From NCBI RefSeq assembly GCF_004770615.1, contig NZ_RQER01000007.1:124001-188000 (forward strand): a stretch of 64,000 bases of DNA, given 5' to 3'. Positions within the stretch are counted from its first letter, which is position 1. Each line of letters begins with the position of its first letter. A program made the translations under genes and the position numbers. This stretch comes from Leptospira langatensis (GTDB taxonomy: Bacteria; Spirochaetota; Leptospiria; Leptospirales; Leptospiraceae). This document shows, piece by piece, positions 51,843 to 61,484 of this stretch. The notes beneath the pieces were generated by a model. That model ran no database searches, was not told where the DNA came from, and saw only the letters and a program-made list of their open reading frames with translations.

Positions 51843-54254
51843 CTAATTCTTCCTTTTTTCGGAATATACTTTGTCTTTAATGATCTTGGCCCAATCCTTT
51901 ACGAATTTTTGAGAATGCTCATAGCCTAACTCGTATAATATTCTATATTCGTCCCAATCGAATGTGGAAAAATCCCGAACAGGCAGTTCTACGAATATAT
52001 CCGAGTTCTCCTTGGTCTTGATCAGATTATTCCTGCTAGACAATAACATAGATCTCATGAACAATTCTCCTATATGAGGATAGGAATATCTTTGCTCCTT
52101 CTTCATGAATTGATTTCCCAGAAGTGTTAAGGCAGAAGGCCCTTCTCCCGGGAATCTGGACTCGACAAGTTGTCCATAAGTATTGTCCTTGTTCGGTTGA
52201 GACCCCGCCCCTAAATCTACGGAGATGAGTACGCTTGCTCCCTTTCTTCTCACCAAGGAACCGGGAAGGTTGTCCCAAAGTCCTCCGTCCACATACAAGG
52301 AACCTTCGGAATAGAAAGGAGGAAAGATCCCTGGAATGGAAGTACTCGCACGAATGGCCTTCCATACTTCTCCTTCCTCGAATACCTTTGGCTTGGAATT
52401 CGTAAGATCGCAAGCCACCGCTAAGAAAGGGATCCATAATGTTTCTATCTTTCGATTCCCAAAGAATTCTTTGATCGCCTTGGAATATCTCGCTCCTCTC
52501 AAAAGAGAAACGAAAGGAAGAGTATAATCTCTGGTAAGCTTTGCTTCTATCCAGACTTCTTTGATCAACCGAAGAGATTCGTCGAATCCATAGCCCATGG
52601 CGAATAATCCTGCCATGATGGAACCGGCACTCGTTCCTCCGATCAGATCGATGGGGATCCCAGCTTCCGATAAGGATCTGAGTAATCCTAAATGAGCAAA
52701 ACCCTTTGCTCCCCCACCGGCGAGTGCGATACCTACCGACTTGCCCTCTAATCTTCTTGCGATCCGATCGAATTCGCCTGCTCTGTTCTTTCTTAGGATC
52801 AGTTTTTGGCCTGGCATTTGATGAAGAAGGGCCTCTAATTCTTCCCAACGAGTATAAGAATCCTCTAAATATACCAGGGACTCTTTCATTGTTTCGCCAA
52901 GACTTTCTCCTTGGATTAAATTCCAAGAATAGGCGTTTTTGAGAATAGGTCGTCCAGTTTCCGCAAGTAGAAGGATACGATCCGCTTGTCTCAGGCTTGC
53001 TTCCGTCCAAAGAGGATCTCCTGCAGGATCCAGTTCGAATACTACGTTATCGTATTCCTTTTCCAATGCGCCGAACCAGGAAAGAATATCGGGTATCCCG
53101 AATCGTATTCCATTTTTCTGATGTAGCTTCTTCTCTTTCAGGAATTTAGAAAGCTTTTCCTCATTTACGGAAATTGCCGAACTGAATGATTTTAAGGATT
53201 TGGAAAGTTCGTTGGAAAAGTCACGGAGAGGAAATCCTTCCGTGACGGGAACTAAAGCAATTGTATGGACTTTTCTACCGAGTCGGTCGGATTCCCGATT
53301 CTTTTGTCCTAAGCGTCTGGCGATCGTCTCCGTTATATGAAAGAGCGCTTCCGGAGAATCCGAGATAAATTTCCGGAACCCGTTCCTAGAGATCTGTATC
53401 ACCTGAGAAGAACGAACTGCATACACGGAGGCGGAACGAGGCTCCCCGGTGAGTAGGGACATTTCTCCGATGATATCCCCTTTTGCGAACTCCCCTTCTC
53501 CAGTGATATTTCCTTGGTCGTCGGTAACGCTGTATCTAAATCTTCCGGACAATATTACGAAAAGTGAATTTCCTGGTTCTCCTTGGAGCATCAGTCTTTC
53601 TCCGCCAGGCACATACAACCATCTTAAGTGAGGGAGCAATTCCCCGATCTTCTTGCGATCTATATGAAATAGCAGTTCTATATTTGAAATAAATTCCAAT
53701 AGCTCTTTATGGCTCGGCTCATACGAAGCCATTCTGAAAAATCGATTGGTCTCTAGTCTTTCCTTCCAGCGTTTAGAAGTCTCCGGATGTTCTAACTCCC
53801 ATTTTTTCCAATGTTTAGAACTGATCCGAAGCAGTTTCGAATCCTTTTCCGCTCGTACTCCGAACTTCCCTTCTTTCCAATGGAAGAATCCCGCCTCCCC
53901 AAAATGGGAATTCGGACCCAAACGGCGGATCATCAACTCTTCTCCGGAAGAAGATTTTGTGAATTCCTCACAATTCCCTTCTAAGAGAAAATAGAACCAC
54001 TCGGAAGTCTTTTCGGAAGGAATAAGGACTGCGCCGGAGCTTACTGATTTAAATTCGAAAAGACCGGCAAACGAGTCGGTTTCCTCAGGATCCCAGTCTC
54101 GGAACAATTCCGGATTGGATAAAAATACGGATTTGAAACGGTTACTCTTCTCTTCCTGTTTCGTCTTTGTTACGGTCTTTTTCTTTTTTTCTCTCACAGC
54201 GTCAGTCTCTGGTCTAGCTAAAGAACATACTATTAAAAAGAAATAATACTGCAA
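51843..54254 (-). CDS. NTE-like patatin phospholipase with two cyclic-nucleotide-binding domains
   Basis: 803 residues from TTG 54254; start uncertain, since no ATG lies near and a GTG 19 codons in is the alternative. cNMP-binding-like domains are at about 45-165 and 190-315; the second keeps the phosphate cassette GEMSLLTGEPRSASVYA, while the first is degenerate. The patatin domain is about 505-690 with oxyanion GGGAKG (513-518), nucleophile S542 (GGTSAGS) and D656 (DGGLWDNLP). This is the architecture of neuropathy target esterase/YchK-related lysophospholipases, which act on membrane lysophospholipids. Whether the second domain binds cAMP or another nucleotide is unknown. Single gene, 99 bases downstream of flgE. 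Confidence 0.9.
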   Translation of the reverse strand: MQYYFFLIVCSLARPETDAVREKKKKTVTKTKQEEKSNRFKSVFLSNPELFRDWDPEETDSFAGLFEFKSVSSGAVLIPSEKTSEWFYFLLEGNCEEFTKSSSGEELMIRRLGPNSHFGEAGFFHWKEGKFGVRAEKDSKLLRISSKHWKKWELEHPETSKRWKERLETNRFFRMASYEPSHKELLEFISNIELLFHIDRKKIGELLPHLRWLYVPGGERLMLQGEPGNSLFVILSGRFRYSVTDDQGNITGEGEFAKGDIIGEMSLLTGEPRSASVYAVRSSQVIQISRNGFRKFISDSPEALFHITETIARRLGQKNRESDRLGRKVHTIALVPVTEGFPLRDFSNELSKSLKSFSSAISVNEEKLSKFLKEKKLHQKNGIRFGIPDILSWFGALEKEYDNVVFELDPAGDPLWTEASLRQADRILLLAETGRPILKNAYSWNLIQGESLGETMKESLVYLEDSYTRWEELEALLHQMPGQKLILRKNRAGEFDRIARRLEGKSVGIALAGGGAKGFAHLGLLRSLSEAGIPIDLIGGTSAGSIMAGLFAMGYGFDESLRLIKEVWIEAKLTRDYTLPFVSLLRGARYSKAIKEFFGNRKIETLWIPFLAVACDLTNSKPKVFEEGEVWKAIRASTSIPGIFPPFYSEGSLYVDGGLWDNLPGSLVRRKGASVLISVDLGAGSQPNKDNTYGQLVESRFPGEGPSALTLLGNQFMKKEQRYSYPHIGELFMRSMLLSSRNNLIKTKENSDIFVELPVRDFSTFDWDEYRILYELGYEHSQKFVKDWAKIIKDKVYSEKRKN

Positions 54255-54280
54255 TCGGAATTGGGCGATTAGCCCCTCAC

Positions 54281-54316
54281 AAAAGAAAAACGCCCGCGGA
54301 ATTTCTCCAACGGGCG
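54281..54316 (-). terminator. Rho-independent terminator after flgE
   Basis: CGCCCG (54291-54296) with CGGGCG (54311-54316) and inner GGA/TCC pairing. On the minus strand it is followed by TTTTTCTTTT. It lies 38 bases after the flgE stop and ends the fliK-flgD-flgE transcript. Confidence 0.85.
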
Positions 54317-54353
54317 CAACTGATGAATTGATTAGGAGACTTTGTTAATTATA

Positions 54354-55748
54354 TTAACGTTTTAATCCTAAAACCTCTTGGAGCATTTGGTCGGTAGTGG
54401 TGATCGTCCTAGAGTTTGCTTGGAAACCTCTCTGAGTAACGATCATATCCGTAAACTGATCGGATAGATCCACATTCGACATTTCTAATAGACCTGCGTT
54501 GATCTTACCTCTTCCTGCGATCCCTGCCTCTCCGATCAAAGGCTCTCCGGAGTTATTGGAGAAGGCAAACATTGTATCTCCCGCCTTGTCCAAACCGGCC
54601 GGGTTATTGAAAACAGCGGTCGCGATCCTTGCGAGAGGTTGCTTGATCCCGTTGGAGTAGACCCCAGTGACGGTTCCGGAATTATCGATAGAGAAGGACT
54701 CTAGATATCCCATGGTGTATCCGTCTTGCTTCACCGCTTTTGTAGTGAAGTCGGAAGAGAACTGAGTGATCCCGTCTACCATTCCCGCTTCTCCCAAGGA
54801 AAGGTCGAAGCTTTGGACTTGAGGATTTCCAGGAAGTTTGAAGGAAACCTTAGCATTCAATTTACCGGTGTTCATCACATCGGTTCCGTCGGAAACATAA
54901 ACGATCTTACCGTCCGGAGTGAATCCGAACTCTAGCTCGGTCAATCCAGGCATTTGGGTGTTCTGTCCGCCGGTAGCAGCAACGTCTACGGAAAGTTGGG
55001 TCGCATCCGTCAAAGAGGTTCTTGCTTTCCAGGTATTCTCGCGCACTTTATAGAATTCCATTTTGAATTCTCTCTCAGCACCTTGGTCGTCAAAAACCTT
55101 GATCGTAGTAACATGTCCTCTTCTCGCCTTAGGATCCGGATCGTTGATCATGGCAGTGATCTCTTCTTGGGTCGCGTCAGGCGGGACGGCTTGTACGGAA
55201 GAATTCAAGTTGGATCTGAAATCCACTTTAGAAGTGGCTCTTGCAGGTTCTTTAGAGTATACCGGAATTATAATGTCTTCGATGGAAGCGGAAGAGTTGA
55301 TATACTTATTCCCTTTTTCGTCCAAACGGGAATTCCAGCCTTGGACCTTCAGTCCGTTTGCAGGGTTTACATAGTATCCGTTCTTATCCAGGTTGAAAGC
55401 GCCTGCCCTGGTATAGAATTGTTTGTCCCCATCCTTAACGATAAAGAATCCTTCTCCGGAGATAGCCACGTCGGTATTCTTACCCGTGGTTTGCAGAGCG
55501 CCTTGGGTCATGATCTTATCGATCGCGGCGATCAATGCTCCGAGACCTACTTGTTGCGGGTTTACCCCTCCGATATTCTCTTTCGGCTCGGAAGCTCCTC
55601 TCAGCTCTTGGGAGATCATGTCTTGAAAAGTAACACGTTCCGTTTTGAAACCGTGAGTGTTCACGTTGGAAATATTGTTACCGATCACGTCCATCCGCAC
55701 TTGGTGGTTTTTCAGACCGGATACTCCAGAATAAAGGGATCTCATCAT
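54354..55748 (-). CDS. flgE: Flagellar hook protein FlgE
   Basis: Forms the hook joining the basal body to the periplasmic flagellar filament. It is 464 residues. The N-terminal rod-type domain ([39 protein letters not shown]) and the C-terminal domain ([35 protein letters not shown]) are canonical. The central D1/D2 region is about 130-380. The protein contains no cysteine at all. Spirochaete hooks studied elsewhere are cross-linked through Cys and Lys, so this is notable. It is the last gene of the fliK-flgD-flgE unit, 30 bases after flgD. Confidence 0.95.
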   Translation of the reverse strand: MMRSLYSGVSGLKNHQVRMDVIGNNISNVNTHGFKTERVTFQDMISQELRGASEPKENIGGVNPQQVGLGALIAAIDKIMTQGALQTTGKNTDVAISGEGFFIVKDGDKQFYTRAGAFNLDKNGYYVNPANGLKVQGWNSRLDEKGNKYINSSASIEDIIIPVYSKEPARATSKVDFRSNLNSSVQAVPPDATQEEITAMINDPDPKARRGHVTTIKVFDDQGAEREFKMEFYKVRENTWKARTSLTDATQLSVDVAATGGQNTQMPGLTELEFGFTPDGKIVYVSDGTDVMNTGKLNAKVSFKLPGNPQVQSFDLSLGEAGMVDGITQFSSDFTTKAVKQDGYTMGYLESFSIDNSGTVTGVYSNGIKQPLARIATAVFNNPAGLDKAGDTMFAFSNNSGEPLIGEAGIAGRGKINAGLLEMSNVDLSDQFTDMIVTQRGFQANSRTITTTDQMLQEVLGLKR

Positions 55749-55778
55749 GGCGCTTATACCTCGAAATTTTCTATTTAA

Positions 55779-56501
55779 TTAATAACTGTTATTGTTCGGT
55801 TTGCCTGGAAAGTTCCAGCCAGGCGCTCCGCTGGAAGATTCTTCAAACGATTGCTCGGAAGAAGATTCGTTCTGAGATGCGTTTTGTTGGTTTTGCAATG
55901 CAGGGGCTGCATTCTGGTTTTGTAATGCTCCAGATTGTGCCGCAGGGGCTCCCATCGGAGAAGAAGCGCCCACACTCTTAGGAGCAGGTTGTCCTGCCTC
56001 CTGTTGGTTTAGAACGCTCGGGTCCGTGATCAAAGTAATCGCATCAACCTCTACCGTTCTGCCATTCACACGGACGAAGGTCTTTCCTTCTCCGTCAAAG
56101 AATAATGCGCCGGCCATTCCTACTACGTTCTCTCCGGTCACGAAATCCGGGCCGGAGACCACTTTTCCTACAAGAGAGAAGCTTTGGCGGTTACTCATCT
56201 TGCCAATGCCTTGGGAAATATTATTCATCTGTTCCAAAGAAGAGAACTGAGCCATCTGTGCGATGAAGTCCTGGTCTTTTACCGGATTTGTAGGATCTTG
56301 AGAAGAAAGCTGGGTGATAAGCAATTTTAGAAAATCATCTTTTCCTAATGCTTTCGCAGTGGAACGTATTTCGATCCCTTGGAGTCCGCTTTTTTCTTCC
56401 TTCTCCAATTTGTCGAAATGCTTCCTTAAATCATAACTTCTGTCTCCTTCGAGATAGCGGTTACGTGTTGCTTCGCTTGAAACTGCGTTTGCGTCCGGCA
56501 T
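55779..56501 (-). CDS. flgD: Flagellar hook assembly scaffold FlgD
   Basis: Capping protein needed to polymerise FlgE. It is 240 residues. The conserved N-terminal motif [41 protein letters not shown] is present (read in parts), followed by a Tudor/FnIII-like core ([20 protein letters not shown]). The last 70 residues are Gln/Asn/Ala/Ser rich ([18 protein letters not shown]) and probably disordered. A strong ribosome binding site (GGAGAGG) is upstream. It lies between fliK (10-base gap) and flgE. Confidence 0.94.
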   Translation of the reverse strand: MPDANAVSSEATRNRYLEGDRSYDLRKHFDKLEKEEKSGLQGIEIRSTAKALGKDDFLKLLITQLSSQDPTNPVKDQDFIAQMAQFSSLEQMNNISQGIGKMSNRQSFSLVGKVVSGPDFVTGENVVGMAGALFFDGEGKTFVRVNGRTVEVDAITLITDPSVLNQQEAGQPAPKSVGASSPMGAPAAQSGALQNQNAAPALQNQQNASQNESSSEQSFEESSSGAPGWNFPGKPNNNSY

Positions 56502-56511
56502 TTTCCTCTCC

Positions 56512-57987
56512 TTAAACCAAAATGTTTAAGCGTCTGTCTGTATTCTTGTCGGCGAATTCCGAAATTTCTGTAGAGCCTAACTCGGAAACTTCTTCAGAAA
56601 GAGAGGAAGAAGAAATAGCAGAAGATCCGTCTGCGAATGCGTCTTCAAAATCCCGAGCAGAGGATCCGCCTTCTCCGAAAGAAAACTGAAAGGAGTCCTC
56701 TACTTCTACGATCAGGGATTCCAATTGAAGTCCTTGCTCTTTGAAATCCTTTCTTAATTGTTCCAAGTCTCCCGCAAAGAGCTTACGGACCTGATCGGAT
56801 TCAACGACGATCTTTCCTTGCACCTTATCTTCTTCCACACTGATACGAAGAGAGACTCGTCCTAACTCTTTAGGGTTCAATCTGAGAGTGGCTTCCGATC
56901 TTCCGTTCTCTACTATGTTTAATTTCGCGGACTGGACCAATCTCTGGAAGTTTTCTCTCATCTGAGAACGATCCATTATATTCTGATCCGTTTTCAATTT
57001 GGAAGAAGAGGACGCGGATACTTCCTTATTCTCTTGGACCCCAAGTCCTGCTTTCAATAAGGTCAGAGTGGTTTCGTTGCCCTGTCTCTGGGAAAACTCT
57101 TGGTTCTGAGAACCTTTACCGGAAGAATCGGATTTAGCGGATGCTTCTTCTGCGGAAGCGATCTTTGCCTGGTTCTTAGTGATTGCGGAAAGCGATTCTT
57201 GCTTCTTTTCTCTGGTGATCTTCCAGTTCTCCGATTCGGGAATGAAATTCTCTTTATGAGATTCTTTTAATACGGTTAGGATCTTTTCTTCGTTAGCCGG
57301 TTTGGAGAATTTACGGGCCTCTTCTAGGCTTTTCAGACCTTCTTCGAGACTTTCCTTTTCAGAGGATCTTTTGATCTCCTTATTAGGACGTTTTTCTTCT
57401 TCCTTACCTGTTTTAATGGAAGAAGCTTGGGTCTCTTCTTTTTCAGCAGCCGCTTGCTGCACATGGGATTCTTCTTTACTTTGCTTGGAGATCTTTTTGA
57501 ATAAGGATGTTTCTTCTTTGTTTGCAGGATGGATCTCTATCTCCTTTTCCTGCTTGGATTCCAGATTTGTAATAAAGGCGCTCATCTGGCTGATAAAAGG
57601 AGAATCCAATTCTACTTCTTCTAATTCCAGCTCGAGATCTTCTTCTCCGTCCTCGGATACTTCTTCTTTGGATTTACTCTCGAAGAGTCGAACGAGTTTG
57701 GAATTCTCCGTGTCGATCTCTTTGTCTTCCGGTTCGTCGGAACTGATCTCTTCTTCTTCAAAGAGTTCTCTTTCTTCGGCGACTTCTTCTTTGGAAACTG
57801 TTTCGAAGGCTGGCTCGGAAACCTTTTGGCCTTCTTCTAAAACCATTTGAGAGCGGAGTTGTATGGACTTCATGAGATCCATGAAGCTTACGGCAGGGGC
57901 GCCCGTTTTTTCGGATACGGATGTCTTAGGCTCCGATTGGATCGAATACCCTTCTTCTCTGGTTGGTCCTTCCGTTCTGATCTGCAT
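56512..57987 (-). CDS. fliK: Flagellar hook-length control protein FliK
   Basis: Molecular ruler that sets hook length and switches export specificity. It is 491 residues: a long Glu/Lys/Ser-rich, probably extended N-terminal region of about 340 residues (typical of FliK rulers), then the conserved C-terminal domain at about 345-435 ([39 protein letters not shown]). Gene order before flgD and flgE supports the call, since N-terminal FliK sequences are poorly conserved. GGGGCGAG precedes the ATG at 57985-57987. It is the first gene of the hook operon, 109 bases after carB. Confidence 0.92.
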   Translation of the reverse strand: MQIRTEGPTREEGYSIQSEPKTSVSEKTGAPAVSFMDLMKSIQLRSQMVLEEGQKVSEPAFETVSKEEVAEERELFEEEEISSDEPEDKEIDTENSKLVRLFESKSKEEVSEDGEEDLELELEEVELDSPFISQMSAFITNLESKQEKEIEIHPANKEETSLFKKISKQSKEESHVQQAAAEKEETQASSIKTGKEEEKRPNKEIKRSSEKESLEEGLKSLEEARKFSKPANEEKILTVLKESHKENFIPESENWKITREKKQESLSAITKNQAKIASAEEASAKSDSSGKGSQNQEFSQRQGNETTLTLLKAGLGVQENKEVSASSSSKLKTDQNIMDRSQMRENFQRLVQSAKLNIVENGRSEATLRLNPKELGRVSLRISVEEDKVQGKIVVESDQVRKLFAGDLEQLRKDFKEQGLQLESLIVEVEDSFQFSFGEGGSSARDFEDAFADGSSAISSSSLSEEVSELGSTEISEFADKNTDRRLNILV

Positions 57988-58096
57988 AGCTCGCCCCTTG
58001 CATTATTAAGGATCGAAATATGCCGGAATTCCTTGATGACTTTATAAAATTATCTTCTTCCCTTTCGGGATTATGTCTCTAATTGAACAGGTCCGC

Positions 58097-61000
58097 TTAT
58101 TTAGAGCGATGGATCTCTTGGAGAGAACGGATGGTAAACCCCTTGTCCGTCATCTCTACGAGGCCCTTGATAAGCGCCTTCGCCGCACTTGCAGTGGTCA
58201 AACAAGGGATCTTGTAACGGATTGCGGCCTGGCGGATCGCAAAACTATCGTCCCGGGTCACTCTGCTGAGTGGTGTATTCAGTATCAGATGGATCTTGTT
58301 CTCTCTGATATAGTCGAGAGCGGTCGGGAATTGGTTATCATAGACCTTATTGATCTTGGAGGAAAGGATCCCGCTATCCGAAAGGAATTTATGGGTCCCT
58401 TCGGTGGCGATCAGATTGAAACCTAGGTTGGAAAGATCCTTGATATACTTCAAAAGCTCTTTCTTGTCCTTATCATTCACGGAAACGAATACGGTTCCCT
58501 GAGAAGGTAGCTCCTCTCCAGCCATGTACTGGGATTTTAAGAAGGCCTCACCTGCGGTGTCGGCGATCCCCATGACCTCTCCGGTGGATCTCATTTCCGG
58601 ACCGAGGATGGTATCCACTCCTGGAAATTTATTAAAAGGTAATACTGCTTCTTTTACGTTGACCGTAGGGAATTCCATCTCTTTAGGAAGTGGAAGATCC
58701 TTCAGTGTCTCTCCCATCATGATGCGGGTCGCATATTTCACGATAGGATGTCCTAAAGCCTTGGATACGAAAGGTACGGTCCTAGAGGCGCGAGGGTTTA
58801 CCTCGATCACATAGACGACCTCGTCCTTGACCGCGTATTGTATATTGATCAGTCCTTTGACCTGAAGTTCTAAGGCAAGCTCTCTTGTGGCTCTTCGGAT
58901 CTCTGCGAGCACATTCTTGGATAGGGACTGAGGAGGAAGAACACAAGCAGAGTCACCGGAATGGATCCCAGCTTCTTCGATATGTTCCATGATCCCGGCG
59001 ATAAACACGTCCTTGCCGTCGCAAAGAGCGTCCACATCCACTTCGATCGCGTCTTCTAAGAAGGAATCCACGAGTAGAGGCCTGTCTTCGGAGATCTCTT
59101 CCGCTTTTTCCATGTATTTATCCAGCTCTTTCTCTTCGCTGATAATGAGCATGGCCCTTCCGCCCAAGACGTAGCTTGGACGAACGAGCACTGGATAGGT
59201 GATCGCCTGTGCGATCTTGCGCGCCTCTTCCATGGAAGTTGCGATCCCGTTCTTAGGAGAGATTAATTTCAGTTTTTCTAATACTTCTGCGAAACGCTTT
59301 CTGTCTTCGGCTCTATCGATGGAGTCCGGGCTCGTTCCGAGGATGGGAACTCCCCTGCTCTCCAGGTCCTTAGCGAGCTTGAGAGGGGTTTGTCCTCCGA
59401 ATTGGATAATGACTCCGGAAGGCTTTTCCTTTTTGTAGATCTGAAGTACATCCTCTAGGGTCAGAGGCTCGAAATAGAGTCGATCGGAAGTATCGTAGTC
59501 CGTAGAGACTGTCTCCGGATTGGAATTCACCATAATGGATTCTACTTTCAGATCCTGGAGAGCAAAGGAAGCATGGCAACAGCAATAATCGAACTCGATC
59601 CCTTGTCCGATCCGGTTCGGCCCGCCGCCCAAAATAATTACAGACTTGGCAGAAGTGACGTTTGTCTCGTCCTCTTCGTCATAGGAAGAATAGAAATACG
59701 GGGTATATGCCTCAAATTCTCCGGCGCAGGTATCGATCCTCTTGTATACGGGAGCTATATGAGAAGATTGTAATACACCTTCTAATCGAAGCTCTTCCTT
59801 CTTAAGGATGGAGCCAATCTCCGCCTTCTTCTTGTCCGGAGTATGGGTAGAAGATAGGATCTTTTCGATCTCTTGTTTCTTAGCGAGGAAGGCCAACTGG
59901 CGATTCGCAAATCCCGCTCTCTTGAGTTTCGGCAGGATAGAATCCCCTTTTTCCAAAAACTCTTTTTCTAGTTTTTGCAGGTCTTCGAATTGGTATAAGA
60001 ACCAAGGATCTATCTTGCAAAGATCGTGGATCTTCTCCACGCTGTAGCCTTCTTCTAAGGCTTTCTTTACATAGAAGATCCTCTTGTCGTTCGGTCTACG
60101 TAAGAATGCGTCTATTCTTTCGGATCTTTGCGGAGCGGAAAGAGAATGGAATTCTACGAGTTCCGCGAAATTCCCGTCGGATCCAAAACCGAATCGATCG
60201 ATCTCCAAGGAACGCATTGCCTTTTGGAAGCTTTCCTTGAAGGTCCTGCCGATCGCCATGGCCTCTCCGACTGCCTTCATCTGTACGCCGAGGGTATCGT
60301 CTGTGCCTGGGAATTTTTCGAATGCGAATCTTGGGATCTTGGTCACTACATAATCGATAGAAGGCTCGAAGGATGCAGGAGTGACTCTTGTGATATCGTT
60401 CTTGATCTCGTCCAAGGTATACCCGATGGAGAGAAGAGCTGCAATCTTTGCGATCGGGAATCCGGTTGCCTTGGAAGCAAGCGCGGAAGAACGAGAAACC
60501 CTAGGGTTCATCTCGATCACGATCACATCTCCGTCGGCAGGATTCACCGCGAATTGGATATTCGAACCGCCTGTCTCCACTCCGATCTCACGGATGATCT
60601 TGATGGACATGTCCCTGAGATTTTGGTATTCCTTATCGGAAAGTGTCTGCTGGGGAGCGACAGTGATGGAATCTCCCGTATGTACTCCCATCGGATCTAT
60701 ATTCTCGATGGAACATATAATGACTACGTTGTCAGCCAGGTCCCTCATGACCTCTAACTCGAATTCTTTCCATCCGAGTACGGATTGCTCCAGAAGCACT
60801 TGGCTGATCGGAGAGGCTTTGAGCCCCTTACTCACCACTTCTTCGAAGGTTTCCTCGTCGAAGGCAATCCCTCCGCCGGTCCCTCCCAGAGTAAAAGCAG
60901 GTCTTACGATAAGAGGAAGGCCGATCCTTGCCTTGATCTCAAATGCTTCCTTGATATTATTAGCGAGTCCGGAGTTCGGCACATTGACCCCGATCTTCTG

Positions 61001-61408
61001 CATCGCTTTCTTGAAGAGCTCTCTGTCCTCGGCTTTTTTGATCGCGTCGATCTTTGCCCCGATCAGCTCAACATTATATTTTTCTAAAATACCTGCATTG
61101 TGACAGGCAAGTGCTAGATTGAGTGCGGTTTGTCCTCCCACAGTAGGAAGGATGGCGTCCGGTTTTTCCTTTTCCAGGATCTTTTGGACGACTGCCACAG
61201 TGAGCGGTTCCACGTAAGTGGCATCCGCAAGGTCCGGATCCGTCATGATGGTCGCGGGATTTGAATTCAGAAGGATGACTCGAATTCCTTTTTCTCTCAG
61301 AGCCTTGGTGGCCTGGGTTCCGGAATAGTCAAATTCGCAGGCTTGACCGATAACGATCGGCCCGGATCCTAGGATGAGAACGGAGCGGATTTCTTCCCTC
61401 TTGGGCAT
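58097..61408 (-). CDS. carB: Carbamoyl-phosphate synthase, large subunit
   Basis: Makes carbamoyl phosphate from bicarbonate, ammonia and two ATP; partner of CarA. It is 1103 residues, slightly longer than E. coli (1073). Two homologous ATP-grasp halves begin [22 protein letters not shown] and [20 protein letters not shown], each with PSYVLGG- or [14 protein letters not shown] loops. The C-terminal MGS-like regulatory domain is about 960-1090 ([38 protein letters not shown]). It is far from carA (10217-11308, opposite strand), unlike the carAB operons of many bacteria. Confidence 0.98.
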   Translation of the reverse strand: MPKREEIRSVLILGSGPIVIGQACEFDYSGTQATKALREKGIRVILLNSNPATIMTDPDLADATYVEPLTVAVVQKILEKEKPDAILPTVGGQTALNLALACHNAGILEKYNVELIGAKIDAIKKAEDRELFKKAMQKIGVNVPNSGLANNIKEAFEIKARIGLPLIVRPAFTLGGTGGGIAFDEETFEEVVSKGLKASPISQVLLEQSVLGWKEFELEVMRDLADNVVIICSIENIDPMGVHTGDSITVAPQQTLSDKEYQNLRDMSIKIIREIGVETGGSNIQFAVNPADGDVIVIEMNPRVSRSSALASKATGFPIAKIAALLSIGYTLDEIKNDITRVTPASFEPSIDYVVTKIPRFAFEKFPGTDDTLGVQMKAVGEAMAIGRTFKESFQKAMRSLEIDRFGFGSDGNFAELVEFHSLSAPQRSERIDAFLRRPNDKRIFYVKKALEEGYSVEKIHDLCKIDPWFLYQFEDLQKLEKEFLEKGDSILPKLKRAGFANRQLAFLAKKQEIEKILSSTHTPDKKKAEIGSILKKEELRLEGVLQSSHIAPVYKRIDTCAGEFEAYTPYFYSSYDEEDETNVTSAKSVIILGGGPNRIGQGIEFDYCCCHASFALQDLKVESIMVNSNPETVSTDYDTSDRLYFEPLTLEDVLQIYKKEKPSGVIIQFGGQTPLKLAKDLESRGVPILGTSPDSIDRAEDRKRFAEVLEKLKLISPKNGIATSMEEARKIAQAITYPVLVRPSYVLGGRAMLIISEEKELDKYMEKAEEISEDRPLLVDSFLEDAIEVDVDALCDGKDVFIAGIMEHIEEAGIHSGDSACVLPPQSLSKNVLAEIRRATRELALELQVKGLINIQYAVKDEVVYVIEVNPRASRTVPFVSKALGHPIVKYATRIMMGETLKDLPLPKEMEFPTVNVKEAVLPFNKFPGVDTILGPEMRSTGEVMGIADTAGEAFLKSQYMAGEELPSQGTVFVSVNDKDKKELLKYIKDLSNLGFNLIATEGTHKFLSDSGILSSKINKVYDNQFPTALDYIRENKIHLILNTPLSRVTRDDSFAIRQAAIRYKIPCLTTASAAKALIKGLVEMTDKGFTIRSLQEIHRSK

Positions 61409-61465
61409 ATTATTTCCAGGATTTTTATTCTAGCTTGTACTTCAAGCCTTTCCGTGGAAGAAAAC

Positions 61466-61480
61466 GTAGGAGTTCCTACC
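61466..61480. repeat. Small palindrome GTAGGA-GT-TCCTAC between carB and the sulfatase-family gene
   Basis: A 6-bp perfect inverted repeat around two bases, five bases from the sulfatase-family stop. It is the most complete copy in this window of the AGTTCCYAC motif family also seen at 18906, 30622, 30754 and 46980. It is too short to be a terminator alone. Confidence 0.5.
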
Positions 61481-61484
61481 TATT

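Noticed and set aside
52036..53010. 324-residue frame overlapping the NTE-like gene on the same strand
   Set aside because: It is out of frame with a clearly conserved patatin domain. Its composition (Arg/Ser/Gly) is that of a shifted frame.
54344..54358. GTTAAT-TAT-ATTAAC dyad over the flgE stop
   Set aside because: Short and AT-rich. The nearby GC-rich hairpin with a T-run explains termination.
54954..55778. 274-residue plus-strand frame opposite flgE
   Set aside because: It lies entirely within the antisense of a conserved gene, with no start signal or domain.
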